A stretch of 64,000 bases of DNA from Turnera subulata (taxonomy: Eukaryota > Streptophyta > Magnoliopsida > Malpighiales > Passifloraceae): positions 64,944 to 128,943 of the forward strand of contig JAKUCV010005750.1 in the NCBI GenBank assembly GCA_028386065.3. Reading direction: 5' to 3'. Positions 34,220 through 44,740 of this stretch are shown here, piece after piece. Position numbers and translations under genes: made by a program. The notes under the pieces were generated by a model. It was not told where the DNA came from. It made no database searches and saw nothing but the letters and a program-made list of their open reading frames with translations. Position 1 is the first letter of the stretch. Every line of letters begins with the position of its first letter.

Positions 34220-34238
34220 GTTGGGTTGCGGTTACATA

Positions 34239-34486
34239 AGAGTTTTAGGTTTAGAAATTTTATATTTTAGAGTTTAGGAATCAGGATTTAGTAATTTAGG
34301 TTTAGAATTTAAGGCTTTAGGGTTAGGGTTTTAGACTTTTTAGTTTGAGATTTAGGGTTAGGATTTAGAGTTTAGGGCGTTCGGGTTTAGGTTTTAGGAT
34401 TTATTATTTTGGGGTTTAAGGTTATATGTTTTAAAGGATTAAGGTTTACGGTTTTAAGGTTTTAGGTTTAGGGCTTAGGATTTAAG
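34239..34486 (+). repeat. degenerate TTTAGGG-like array, segment 2
   Basis: Same word set as segment 1 (GGTTTAG, TTTAGGGTTAGG, GGTTTAAGG). Bounded by insertion F on the left and the LINE on the right. Confidence 0.8.
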
Positions 34487-34639
34487 TAGGCAAGCACAAA
34501 GAGAGAGCCTGTGGAAATAAAACACGAGAGTATCATGGCTCAGATTGGGGGATAGAAACACTAAATTCTTCCATGTTCTTGCATGTGGCCACAATTTACA
34601 ATGTTTTCAAAATAATTTGAAGGGAAATATGCAAGTACT

Positions 34640-37611
34640 ATTTACCCTATCCATTTGTACCGTGGTAAGAAGTGCTAGATAGTCAACAGAACTAAAATCT
34701 ATAAGATTCAGATTGAGTCATCAAGGTATATGAAAATGGGTTAGTGTGAGATATGATTATAAGGACGTATTAGGATTGTACATTGTAAGTATCAAGTTTG
34801 GGATCTTTAGAGGCTATGGTTGAACTCGAGAATGAATTTCGAGATAAATGGATTTGAGATACATTGGACTGGGTTATCACTTGTGTAACACAATTGAGAT
34901 ATAATGGAAAGAGTAAGGAATAACGAAGAGCATATCAGAATAATTCGAAAGTTGACCGAGAGTTATACAAAACGGTTGACATTATTTTTGAGGTTAGGGT
35001 AACATCCGAATTTCGCGGACGAAATTTTTGAAGGAGGGGATAATGTGATACAATAGGCACACCCATGTGCCTAGAGGAATACTCACATAACGGGATTCGG
35101 GTGTTATTTGTCCTCCGAGGACGTTCGGATTAGTTGAATCGTGTATTCGGTATCTTGTGGGTGACGTTCACATTTCATCTGTACATGATAGTATGGGTCT
35201 CAGCTCGGTAACATGTGTTGGTGTCGGATTTAGGGAAATGTTGCGCGTTGGCTTGGCCGAGTGTGAACAAATGGGTTTGTTGTGACCCGATGGCACAGAT
35301 GGCCTGTTTTGGGTTACCGAGTCCTAGGCTTATATAATCGGTCGATAAATGATGGATCATGTTAGAAATGCATTACTTAGGTTCAATTAGTGCATTGCAA
35401 GCACAATTTTCCAAGGGGAGATACCCGTTTGCTTGACTTGGCACGGAAGGGTGCACAATATGGGCAGCGGGTTGGCCGTTCGTGCACAATCGAACCCGAT
35501 GATATGTAAATTCCTGATTGGCCAAATCGACCAATCAGAGTGAGCCATTTGGCTCTAGAATAAGATGCTGGTGGTCTTTGGTGTGTAAGCTAGCAGGTTG
35601 CGTGTCACGATTCAATTGGTTGGAAATAAGCACGAGGTGCGTCTTTGGTGCAAGTGGCGCCACAAGGGGAGTTGGTGGCAAGTGGAGTGATGACTAACCT
35701 ACTTGACCTCTCTTTTAGGTTCAAGCAAGAACCTCTCACCCATTTGGATCTGACTAATTCGTGCTAAAAGAGAGTGAGAGGAGAAAGAGAGAAAAGAGGG
35801 CAAAGGAGGAGACTGAGCCTAATGGGTTCTGCTCTCAGGCAGACTGACCCTTGGCCACTAAAATGAGAATTCCGGCCAAACCACCAGTTAGCATTGAGTG
35901 AAACCGATTCCTATGGTTTGTTAACGCCTATAGCTTTCATATGGCACCAAGTTTGGGGATTTTGGAGCTAAACTGAGAGAGTTATGTACTCTCAAATGGG
36001 ACTGTCCTACAGCAGACCTGCTGCTTGACCTCTAGTGAGTCCAAGAACCATATCTGGAGCTATTGGATTGGAGAGTTCTTGGTGGCAATGGAAAGCTGAT
36101 ACGTATGGCTGCAACTTTTATGCTTAGGCCCGATGCTGGTTCAGCCTGTAGGTGCTTTGTATTTCGGGATGAAGTTGTTGATGGTGCAGAGCAGTTTCTG
36201 CTCGATTTCGAGAAAGATAAGTATTGGGGGTTGGATTATACTTCACGATCTATGATTGCTGTGAATTGATCATATTCTGTATTTGCGTGTGTGTAACAGG
36301 GACTAAGGTCCAAGACATTTTATGGTTCCAAGTGAAAGGAATTGGCCTAGGGATGCCTAGGTGATGATATGTAAATCGGTCATGCGAGTAGTGATTGCTA
36401 GTCCATCATTGTTGGGTGAAAGGCCATTCTTGTGCTTGTTGTGTGTAACTATGTGTTGGTTCTCTTTGCTAGTCCTTGCTGGTCATTGTTGGCTAATTGT
36501 GGCTTGTTGGCCATTATGTTCTCTGGTACGCTAATTGTGCATAATTGTGGTAGATTGTGACTTCGTGGTATATTGTGGTTGTATTGTATGCTTGTGGCAT
36601 ACTTGCTGCCTTTGTTGGCTTGATTGTATTGCACTTGTGGTACTGATGTTTGGCATTGCACTTGATGTGCTTGGGGTTGCCTTGTTGTGATTGTAATTGT
36701 GGTACCACTGGCCAGCTGGTTGACATGCACTGGGTGCACAAGATAGTGCTTGCGAGGCTTGCACGTGCCATGAGATTGAACCTTAAGGAGGATTATGTTC
36801 GCTCGGTATTGTTGATATATTGGAATTGGGTGCCTTGTACAGGTTGTTGAACCTTGCGGAGGATATTTCCCGCCTGGTTTGTTGTAGGTGTGACACGATG
36901 TCCGACAGGAGCTATGTGAGTTGGGGTAGCAAGTCACGCGCACTTCCCGTGACTTCTCGGTTATGCCTCATATGTGGGGCTGTGGGCTAAGGTGTAACAC
37001 CTGTATATGCTACCAAACTACATAGGTTGGGGCGCATTATACCCTAGCTGCTCGGGGGGAATGAGACCAGAGCATGTCTAGGACACAATGGATTGTTCCG
37101 TGGCATGAGTGACCGGTACTTGTGTTGCCCATTTCGAGCCATGAGTGCATTTTGTGATTGCTTTCTTACATGGCCTATTTACTTGCTGATTTTTATACTC
37201 ACTCCCTATTTCTCCCCTTGCCTTACAGGTGCGAGAATGAGAGTACGGGTAGTAGGTCGATGGGTATAGCCGAGTCGGTTTCTTTAATTTTTTTACTGTA
37301 TTATTTATTCACTAAAGACATTATGTTTTGGGATGTAAGAGTTAGTAACCCCTTGTAGTAAGAATTTTATATAATTAGTGGATATGGCTTAATAAGAGAG
37401 TTTGATACGATTATATCTTTGTTGCCTTTGCGTTTGTTGATTTTGCTTCTGTTTACGCTACGCATATGATCTTGGTTAGTAACCCACTAGGCAAAGGTGA
37501 CTAGCTTCTGTAGAGATGATTATAGGCCTTGGAGTACCCTGTGGCACGATGTGGGTGCACACGGTACCTGGCCGGTCGCGCTTAGGCGGGAGGGGAGGTA
37601 GGAGGGTGACA
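34640..37611 (+). mobile_element. gypsy element E, 3' end of internal region and 3' LTR
   Basis: The internal tail ends with CGAATTTCGCGGACGAAATT, then the polypurine tract GAAGGAGGGGATAA, then LTR TGTGATAC... at 35044. The GGACGAA...AAGGAGGGG ending is characteristic of Tekay/Del-type chromoviruses. The LTR runs to GGTGACA at 37611, 2,568 bp, and matches the interrupted LTR at 51694-56837. It contains a shared-module copy at 36048-36150. There is no 5' LTR or pol in the window, so this is a 3' fragment. The left edge (34640) is approximate. Confidence 0.72.
36048..36150 (+). repeat. shared leader module, copy 4 (in LTR E, first copy)
   Basis: Reads ACCATATCTGGAGCTATTGG, GAGAGTTCTTGGTGGCAATG, GAAAGCTGATACGTATGGC, TGCAACTTTTATGCTTAGG, then CCCGATGCTGG. 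Same sub-block order as copy 1. Confidence 0.6.
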
Positions 37612-37805
37612 TCAAGATACCTTTTGTTTAATGTTTTTGTTTTGTTGCTTGGGACAGGAGCTAATAACCTTACTACTTCTTGATTATGTTGGTATGAGTT
37701 TTCTTATCTCTATAGTGATATGCCTTCTCTTCAATGGTTGTCCAATCTTTGTATGTTGTCTTCCCAGTTATTAATAATCCTACCGTTCGTATAAAAAAAA
37801 AAAAA

Positions 37806-37935
37806 TTAGGTTTAGAATTTAGGATTTTAGGTTTTTAGGCTTATGGTTTAAAGATTTAAGAATTAAAATTTAGCATTTTAAGGTTTAGAATTTTATAATT
37901 TATGGTTTAGATATTTTATAATTTTATGATTTTAG
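37806..37935 (+). repeat. degenerate TTTAGGG-like array, segment 3
   Basis: Words such as TTAGGTTTAGAATTTAGG and TTTTAGGC directly after the LINE A-tail, fading into AT-rich DNA before the right inverted repeat. Confidence 0.72.
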
Positions 37936-38366
37936 ATTTATTTTTTTTTTTGTTTGAGCACAAGTTTAGTATTTCTTTTTATTTAAATAAAGTTTATAGT
38001 ATTTTTAATTTTATTTTTTTAAGAAGTTTGTACTTTAGAACTAAAGTTTGAGGGACTAAAATATAACTTATTTCCTAAAAAATTTTAAACTTAACAGAAA
38101 TTAGGTTTAGGACTTTTTTCCTGTAACTAATAAAGAAATGTGACTCAAATGAGGTTTTTTTATGGTACTAGACTTAGTTAAAAAGATTACGGAAAAGTTT
38201 AAGAATTGCGAAATTGTTATCCCCTACAATTTTGACTACTACGACTATGTTAACTCAATTTTGGAAATTGATGTATTAAATTGACCAAACTATAACAACT
38301 CATACATTAAATTGATCAAAAAAATATAAATTGGTGTATGAAATGAAGTATTATGCCAAAACTATA

Positions 38367-39286
38367 CTTTATAGTGTGAAAAGAAACATAATATTAAATC
38401 CTAACTCTTTCTTCCCTCATTGGCTTGTCTTTTTTCTAATATGCATTCTTAATTTCCTCTTAGTTTAGTTTGGTATAGACCAGTGATAAAGCCAAAAATT
38501 TATTCTTAAGGGGCCAAGACTGAATGTTCATGTATCTTCTCGTAAACTTTGTATTAAAAATATTAAAGTATTTGTGACTTGGTTACAATAACGATAATAA
38601 AAATTTCAATAAATTTATAAAATATGTAAAGCAATTACAATGTTGGATATAATAAAAATTTCTATCATCACGAAATTTATACACATTAATTAATTATAAG
38701 GATTAAGTAATGAATTTTAAGATAATTATTAATATAAATGTATTTGTATTATTATGAAGGATTATTATAAATTTTATAAATATGAAAAATAATTAAAATT
38801 TTTTACAATTTGAATTTTGAATTAAGATATATGTAACATGAAAAATTAATTAAAACTAGCAAAAGAGTATAAATAGAAATAGATACTTTTAGTGGACTAA
38901 TGTAAAAAAATTATAAAATTAGGGGTGACTCTGCACATTTTTAATGGACCCATATATAAACTCGGAAAGTGAGGGGTGGCCTTGGCAACCCTTGGGCCTA
39001 CTTTGTTTTGTTTTTTTTTTTTTTTTTTTTGATGCTAAAAAAATGTGAGACATGTTCCTAATACTATTATTATTTGTGTTTATAAAACTTGTTTTGTTGT
39101 AGCATACAAACCAAAAGTGACGAACATATTAATGGAGAGATCCAGGGGTATGGATTGGACTCAGATGATCCTATATATCTGTTGCGTTTAGAAAATTAAG
39201 TAGAAGAGTAGGAGTCATAAGATGAGAATGGCGTGGTTATCAATGCTCGATCAAAATAAGAAAAAGAAAGGGTTACAAAAATTATT
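38367..39286. other. AT-rich 3' flank of the protease gene
   Basis: A/T-rich with a T-run at 39009-39029. No open frame or RNA gene recognised. It will include the terminator and poly(A) signal of the - strand protease gene, but I cannot pick a convincing signal. Confidence 0.5.
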
Positions 39287-40576
39287 TTAAGAAGTTTCAT
39301 CACAGTCCTCAGGGCCAAAGCTCAATTGCTTAGCCCTGGTGTCATAGACAAGCTTTTGACCAATCTGCTGGAGACCACCGATTGTGGTCCTGAACGGGCT
39401 GGGAAAAGCCGCAAAGCAGAGAGCTGTGGTGCCATTGGGTATACCTTTTGAGATGTCTTCAGGAACAACCGCAAACAAGAAGACGCCTTCAGGTTGGACC
39501 TTAAAATCTGCATTCTCCAGGTGGAAAGTCATCCCAGGAATGGTCTTCCTGGCTTCCGGGGATGTTTCTACGTAGCACAGATCATTAAACTCTTTGTGGA
39601 ACTTAACCCTCCTCAGGAACTGATTCTTCGACAATGCTGCTTCCAGGGTTGCGAAGATTGCAGCAAAAACCGGAGGTTTGAACAGTGAGAAGAGAGCGCC
39701 GGAGTCGACGACGGCCCCACCGCTACCATCTTTGTTAACTGCGAAATCAGCGGGGCCGAAGTTGAGCTTTGACCCGCCGACGCTGATGCCTCGCAAGTTG
39801 ACGTAGTAGTTTGAGAAGTTTCCAACCTGGGTTATGGGTGTGGTGTGCGGATTCTTTGGTGGGGTCACTTCTTGTCCGAATTTCAGGAATGTCTTCTTGG
39901 GGTTGTCGGGTTTGATGCAATACGAGAACTTCCCTTGGCTCATGGAGTCTATCTGATTAAGGAAGGAGCGAGGGCCCCATCCCAAGCTCAGAGTTCCGCT
40001 GGTTGGGTTCGGGAATGGCCTATTTGCTGCCACATATTTGATGTTCTTGCTGTCCCTACTGCAACCGAAGGTCATGTTAGGGATGGCCACAGACGAGCCA
40101 TCCAAGGCCTGGAAGGTGAAAGTTTCGGTGGCAACAACGCCGCTGGTGTAGCTGCCGGCACTGACTGTCTTGTTGAAGACACAGGGGGCTCCGTTGCAGA
40201 CTAGGGGCTTGTAAGATTTGGATTGGCTGTCGGGATACAGCGGATCTTTTTGAGGGAAGCAGGTGTTGCCCGGGGATTTGCACTCCTCGCACTGTATCCA
40301 GGTGAGGTCGCTGCCGGAATCTATTGCCAGGTTGTAGGATTTGAAAGAAGGCCCACCAGGAGATGCAGGATCGAATGTGCCAATACCTACATTCACATGG
40401 AACACAAATTCGTGAGCGTAGCGAGTGGGAGGAGCAATCAGCTTAGGGCCTCCGCCCGATGTGGTAATTGGACCACTCTTGTGGATGAGCCCCCCCAAGT
40501 TTATGGCATCAGGTTGCACTGCAACAATGCAACTCAGCAGCGCCGTAAGGCACACAAAGACTAGCGAAAACCTCAT
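39287..40576 (-). CDS. secreted A1-family aspartic protease (nepenthesin-like), intronless
   Basis: A single 1,290-base frame of 429 residues, the only intact host-type gene here. I start at the ATG at 40576-40574 because the frame upstream opens with TTG. Context AAAATGAGG has a purine at -3. Residues 1-20 (MRFSLVFVCLTALLSCIVAV) form a signal peptide. First catalytic motif DSGSDLTWIQC at Asp86, with DSG where most relatives have DTG. A nepenthesin-type Cys-rich insert follows (Cys96, 99, 106, 127, 132). Flap Tyr143. SGTLSLGWGPRSFLNQI near 195, GKFSYC at about 215, second motif VVDSGALFSL at Asp291, and a C-terminal GGLQQIGQKLVYD. N-glycosylation sites at Asn135, 167, 253 and 381. Both catalytic Asp are present, so it is probably an active vacuolar or apoplastic endopeptidase. 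Substrate unknown. Length is normal for the family. Confidence 0.93.
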   Translation of the reverse strand: MRFSLVFVCLTALLSCIVAVQPDAINLGGLIHKSGPITTSGGGPKLIAPPTRYAHEFVFHVNVGIGTFDPASPGGPSFKSYNLAIDSGSDLTWIQCEECKSPGNTCFPQKDPLYPDSQSKSYKPLVCNGAPCVFNKTVSAGSYTSGVVATETFTFQALDGSSVAIPNMTFGCSRDSKNIKYVAANRPFPNPTSGTLSLGWGPRSFLNQIDSMSQGKFSYCIKPDNPKKTFLKFGQEVTPPKNPHTTPITQVGNFSNYYVNLRGISVGGSKLNFGPADFAVNKDGSGGAVVDSGALFSLFKPPVFAAIFATLEAALSKNQFLRRVKFHKEFNDLCYVETSPEARKTIPGMTFHLENADFKVQPEGVFLFAVVPEDISKGIPNGTTALCFAAFPSPFRTTIGGLQQIGQKLVYDTRAKQLSFGPEDCDETS

Positions 40577-40650
40577 TTTAATTTGCACCAAATCAATTCT
40601 GTTGTGCTATATTTGTAGTAGTGTTCTGTGAAATACACGTTCTGTAGACA

Positions 40651-40660
40651 TATATATATA
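40651..40660 (-). promoter_or_regulatory. probable TATA box of the aspartic protease gene
   Basis: TATATATATA lies 75-84 bases upstream of the start codon on the coding strand, which would leave a short 5' UTR. It is the only TATA-like word at a suitable distance. The tract is simple sequence, so it could be fortuitous. Confidence 0.5.
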
Positions 40661-41260
40661 CTACACACCCGACATTTATTTTTGTTCATTGCCAAACAAA
40701 TTGGATCCTCCTTTTAATTCTTTCCTTCTATATGCTATGATCTCAAACCAAATCCATTGTCTTTTGAGACCTTTTAGCCCACGACTCCTGAACATGTTTC
40801 ACAGTATTGGAGCATGTATCCTCATGAGAATCAGTATGTTTCTGTTCTTGACCTACACAGATTATTTTCTTTCCATGCATGCTGCATGATTTCTCGCCTA
40901 TCACTTCGAACCACTCCTGTGCATTATATTCAATATTAATCTCTTGTTGCTAAATTAATGTATATATAACCATTTTGGTCACTGATTGTGAATAGCTTCC
41001 TTAACAATTCGCATTTCTCATCGGTTTGTAAAGCATTGAGCCCCATGACTTCAGAAATTATATTTTCACACAGCCTTAATAACAACATTGGTGATACAGT
41101 TAATATATTAGAGTACTATTATCTCATCTACTCGCTTTACTCATTTTCTCCTCCAATTTTCTTATTTATTTTAGTGTATTCGCCTAATTTTCTTTAGATT
41201 TTCATGCCATGTCCCAAAGCAACCGGTTCATGTTATCCATGTGCTCCTCACACTCACAAC
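40661..41260. other. upstream region of the protease gene, no other gene seen
   Basis: AT-rich. Open stretches at 40689-40889 and 40988-41197 are hydrophobic by composition and have no recognisable motif. Presumably promoter and upstream DNA. Confidence 0.5.
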
Positions 41261-41977
41261 CAAGGCTGTTAAAAATGCGTTTTGACTCTTACGTTTTTAC
41301 GTTTTTACGATTTTGTATATGAATATTGAGTCAAACCGTGATAAAATCAAGATTTGGATAAAATCGGATAAAATCATGAGTTGAACCAACAAAATCGGTA
41401 AAATTTAACGTTTCTACCGTTTTTGTACGAGTTTACTAAATGAGTTTAATAAAGCTTTTAAAAAAAGAAAATTAAAAAATCCAAGCAAGCAACCCAAAAT
41501 AAAGTTGTTTTTCTTTTTGTTGCAATAAAGTCGGTTGATGTGCTTAAAAAAGCAAGTTATAAACCCGAAAACCATAACAAAAAGTTTTTTCAACATTAAC
41601 TTCTTTTACTCCTACTCTTCCCTTGTACAACACGACAATTCAAGATTTTTTTCGACAAGAGATAAGTTCTTTTTTTTTTTCGATAATCTACTGCAATAAG
41701 TGATGCAATTTTTTTTATGATTTGTTTGTTGATTATTTTAGTGCAATGACTAGTTAAACTTTAATTATTATTATAATTATAATGTTGAGTAATCTAAGTT
41801 GAATTAAATTTATAACATAAAATTTTTAGACTAAATATTATAATTGAGTTATTATATATTTAATTAATGAAGATAATTAAATTTGATAGACTCTTACGAT
41901 TTTACGATACGTTTTTACGTTACGTTTTTTATCGGGCCTTTCGGAGTCAAGGTGAAAACTCGATTTTAACAGCCTTG
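41261..41977. mobile_element. hAT-type MITE, 717 bp, perfect 8-bp target duplication
   Basis: The ends are CAAGGCTGTTAAAA and its exact complement TTTTAACAGCCTTG (14 bp perfect), with imperfect pairing continuing through GACTC words. The flanks CTCACAAC at 41253-41260 and 41978-41985 are identical. A CA-start inverted repeat and 8-bp duplication are hAT traits. The subterminal regions are packed with TTTTTACG and CGTAAAAA words. No transposase, so non-autonomous. Confidence 0.92.
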
Positions 41978-41985
41978 CTCACAAC

Positions 41986-43480
41986 TATAACCATAATCAA
42001 CTTTCGACCAAAAAAAATTAGTAATGTTAATTAACTAAGCCGTTTGTGTATTGAGTCAACCCAAACCCAAACTCACAACTTTTGACTCAATTAAATTATT
42101 TCCTAAAATGAATATACTAATTTAGATCAATACTTAATTTGCGCTCAATGCTTAATCATTTTTAAATTATTTCCAAAAATGAAAATATATTGTTAATTTT
42201 TCTTTCCCTCTTTTCAATTTCACAATTAAATTATTGATCACAGATACCACGCAATCTTAACATAGAGGTGACAGATTTTTTTTTAAAAAAAATGAAGACA
42301 TAAATATAGGAGAATAATTCAATTAAATTATTTCCTAAAGTGAAAATATTAATTTAGGTCAACACTGTCAGTGCTTGATTAATTCTAAATTATTTACTAA
42401 AATGAAAGGATTTGTTTCTCGTGTTTAAATCAATCGTTTTCTTTTGAACTAATTTCCTACAATTATGCATCGAGATGATATTAATTAAGTGACAATCATA
42501 TCAACAATATCAAATATTTTGAAGGTGGATTTTAAAAAATCGAGAAGGAAGAATTATTGTCAGATTTAAAAATTATGATACTAGACTTCTCCAACGAATT
42601 GTTAACCATCCTTATAGGCCATATAAATGCGAAACTATTTTTTTAAACTGAAAATAAATTTTTAAATCATTAATAGTTCAATATTTAAGCATGAATCTTC
42701 TGATTTTTTTTCTTGAAAATTATTATAAAATTGCTAAAAGTTTCGAGAAGATTAATCATTCCTTATTATTTTCATATCTGAAAGTGAATTTTCACAATTA
42801 TTTTTTTATTTTCTAAAAAAAATTTTAAAAATGTTTTAAAATTTTAGTTAATTCAAATTGAACGGATAATTTTAGGCTGAGACATTATTTTCTTAAACAA
42901 GAAGATTGATTAAGGCATTGTAAAAAATTTTGTGGTTTTATTTATTAGCTGTAAAACTTTAAAATATTTCTTTTTGTTTTTACTAGATTATCATGTGCCA
43001 TCACCGCATAAAATAGAAAATAAGTCTATTGGAATGCTCAGAGTGTCAACGAAAGAAAATTTATTACGCAAACAGATTAGGCATGGAAAATATTACTATG
43101 GGGACTCCATAAATTTTACTACTTTGCCAATGTCACTTTTATTTTAACGAGGAAATTTTATTTTTGGTACTTATTAAGTATTATTAGTTGTTTATTGTAA
43201 CTGGAAATTTTTTTTATTGGGGTTCATTAAGTATTTTTATTTGGGAACCTCATTTGTATTTTGAATGAAAATAATTATTATTCGGCTCACCAAGTATTAT
43301 TAGTTGCAAACCTCTTTTTTATTTTTTAAAATACTCGTGAGGATTCCGTCACATCCTCGTAAATTTTATTTTATTTTTTCATTTTACTCCTAAAGATTTC
43401 TTCTTACTCGTTAGAGTTTATTTATTTTTTAAATTTATTACCTATTATTTAGGAAATGGATATGTACACCATCTAACATA
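41986..43480. other. AT-rich spacer with a diverged 90-bp direct repeat
   Basis: AATTAAATTATTTCCTAAA starts at 42089 and again at 42321, and the following 85 or so bases remain alignable (offset 232). At 43165-43320 the word AAGTATTATTAGTTG recurs. No gene supported; the frame 42932-43147 has no motif. Confidence 0.55.
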
Positions 43481-43705
43481 ATTAGGCCGTATGTGTTCGC
43501 ACACTGAACAACGAGCGACCCTTGGCTACCGGATCCGATCACTGAAGGACCGAACAGACGGTGTTGCGCGTTCTTAGACCGGGTTTTGGTATTTTGGTTT
43601 TTCAAAATTAAGTTTAACTAGAAAAGCATGATAGCTAACATGCAATAAAGTAAAGATAAATTGATAAAAGATAGCTGTTTAATTGGTTGATTTGTTGAAG
43701 ATTGG
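43481..43705 (+). mobile_element. left part of a D-family 3' region, split by a solo LTR
   Basis: Joins directly to 47609 when the solo LTR at 43706-47608 and one ATTGG are removed. Non-coding. It is assigned to the D element only because it is continuous with the sequence leading to the minisatellite and LTR D3; the left boundary is uncertain. Confidence 0.35.
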
Positions 43706-44644
43706 TGAAACGCCCGACTTCCATTTACCCAACACGCAGTAATTACCAGAGAAACAGTGCCGACATGTGGCACAAATAGTAAGTACAATAGAAAATCGGC
43801 CCATTGGCCCAATGTCAAAACACATCACCTGACCTTGGGGATATCAACAATAACACAGCGGAAGCAATTATAGTCTCATAAACAACATATGCAAAGCCCG
43901 ACACAAACTAATGGTTCCGAGTCCTGCCCGAGGGTGCACTATAGCCGCCGGAATGCATTCTTGACCTAATTTGCAAAACTGTGTGAGGGGTGAGACCAAC
44001 CACTCTATGACCGATAAACAAATAAACCGAAGTATACAAGCAACCGTAGTAACACCAAGCATCAAATAGGAAATATCAGGATAACAATATGAACACAACA
44101 TCACACATACAGTAGTGGCAATAGAGTGATCACAAGCACAACCAATTACAATAACCATCAAGCAGGAGTAGCAGTACTAGAAGTCATGTCATCACAAAAG
44201 ACATTGATAACCAACGATGTGACTCCACAATTACATTCTTGACCGGGACATACTAACTATCCTTTCCGTCCTATGATAGACTTATGAATTTTTATTAATA
44301 ATTTATTAGGGTCCTGTCACGAGTCAGATGTTGGTCTTGCCGCGGTAGCCAAGCTAGCTAGTCCGTGGATCCCTCACTGGTACCTCCATGTAAAATAATC
44401 ACAGGACCGTTACGTTTCCACGGCGGTTAGGGGCCAAATCAATATCACAGGACCGTTACGGGCTCAAACAAATCACAGGGTCGTTACGGACCCAGACTAC
44501 CGCCACTGGCCGTACCATAATCTGACCGTGACAATTATTATTTATTTTTCTCTCCGACTTTCAATTTTCGGTCAACATCACGTGATCAGCTTTGGTTGCA
44601 CCAGGTTATCAACACATTTCGGGTGCCAGATCTTAACAGAACCC

Positions 44645-44740
44645 TGGGATAGACATCCTCAAATAGAATCAGGGGATAGACATCCCCAAATAATACCACG
44701 GGATAGACATCCCAAAAATCAATCAAGGATAGACATCCTT
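44645..44740 (-). repeat. four spaced hairpin repeats in the solo LTR
   Basis: GGATAGACATCC occurs four times, 22-29 bases apart. The bases next to it change in pairs: copy 2 is GGGGAT...ATCCCC, copy 3 GGGAT...ATCCC, copy 4 AAGGAT...ATCCTT. Each can form a stem with AGAC (or GTCT) as loop. Copy 1 has GGGAT...ATCCTC. Confidence 0.7.

Larger units (their letters stand above)
31815..34238 (+). mobile_element. LTR-like insertion F (unclassified), itself split by a solo B-family LTR
   Basis: Interrupts the telomere-like array. The direct repeat AGAGTTT stands at 31808-31814 and 34239-34245. The segment 31815-32701 has a TATA box TATAAATA at 32327-32334 followed by GATGAATAATATTCAG, and a shared-module copy at 31975-32070, as expected of an LTR. 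No coding sequence, PBS or partner LTR is seen, so the superfamily cannot be given. The repeat-rich target makes the duplication call weak. Confidence 0.5.
34487..37805 (+). mobile_element. 5'-truncated LINE, split by gypsy element E
   Basis: The left part (34487-34600) translates to SLWK, then VSWLRLGDRNTKFFH, a familiar L1-type segment ahead of the reverse transcriptase. One stop follows SLWK. The right part (37612-37805) ends in a run of 13 A at 37793-37805, as a LINE 3' end should. The gypsy 3' end and LTR lie between. The sequence after the A-tail (TTAGGTTTAGAATTTAGG) resembles the sequence before the LINE (TTAGGTTTAGGGCTTAGG), but the target is repetitive, so a target duplication is only possible. 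Confidence 0.6.
31447..38357. mobile_element. terminal-inverted-repeat element (Mutator-like) with telomere-like core, split by later insertions
   Basis: The left end GGCAGAATACCAAATTTCAT and the right end, reversed, GGCATAATACTTCATTTCAT continue as inverted copies for roughly 90 bases, both passing through GGTCAATTTAATACAT. The 9-bp flanks are AAAATTATA (31438-31446) and AAAACTATA (38358-38366), one transition apart. Subtracting the insertions at 31815-34238 and 34487-37805 leaves roughly 1.2 kb. The core consists of degenerate TTTAGG words. No transposase is visible. Inverted ends plus a 9-bp duplication suggest a non-autonomous Mutator-like element; the superfamily is inference. Confidence 0.78.

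Noticed and set aside
39845..40204. 119-residue + strand frame and others overlapping the protease gene
   Set aside because: Complement shadows of the - strand aspartic protease.
40577..40591. Upstream extension of the protease by five residues
   Set aside because: That start would be a TTG codon. The first ATG, at 40576, is followed directly by a good signal peptide.
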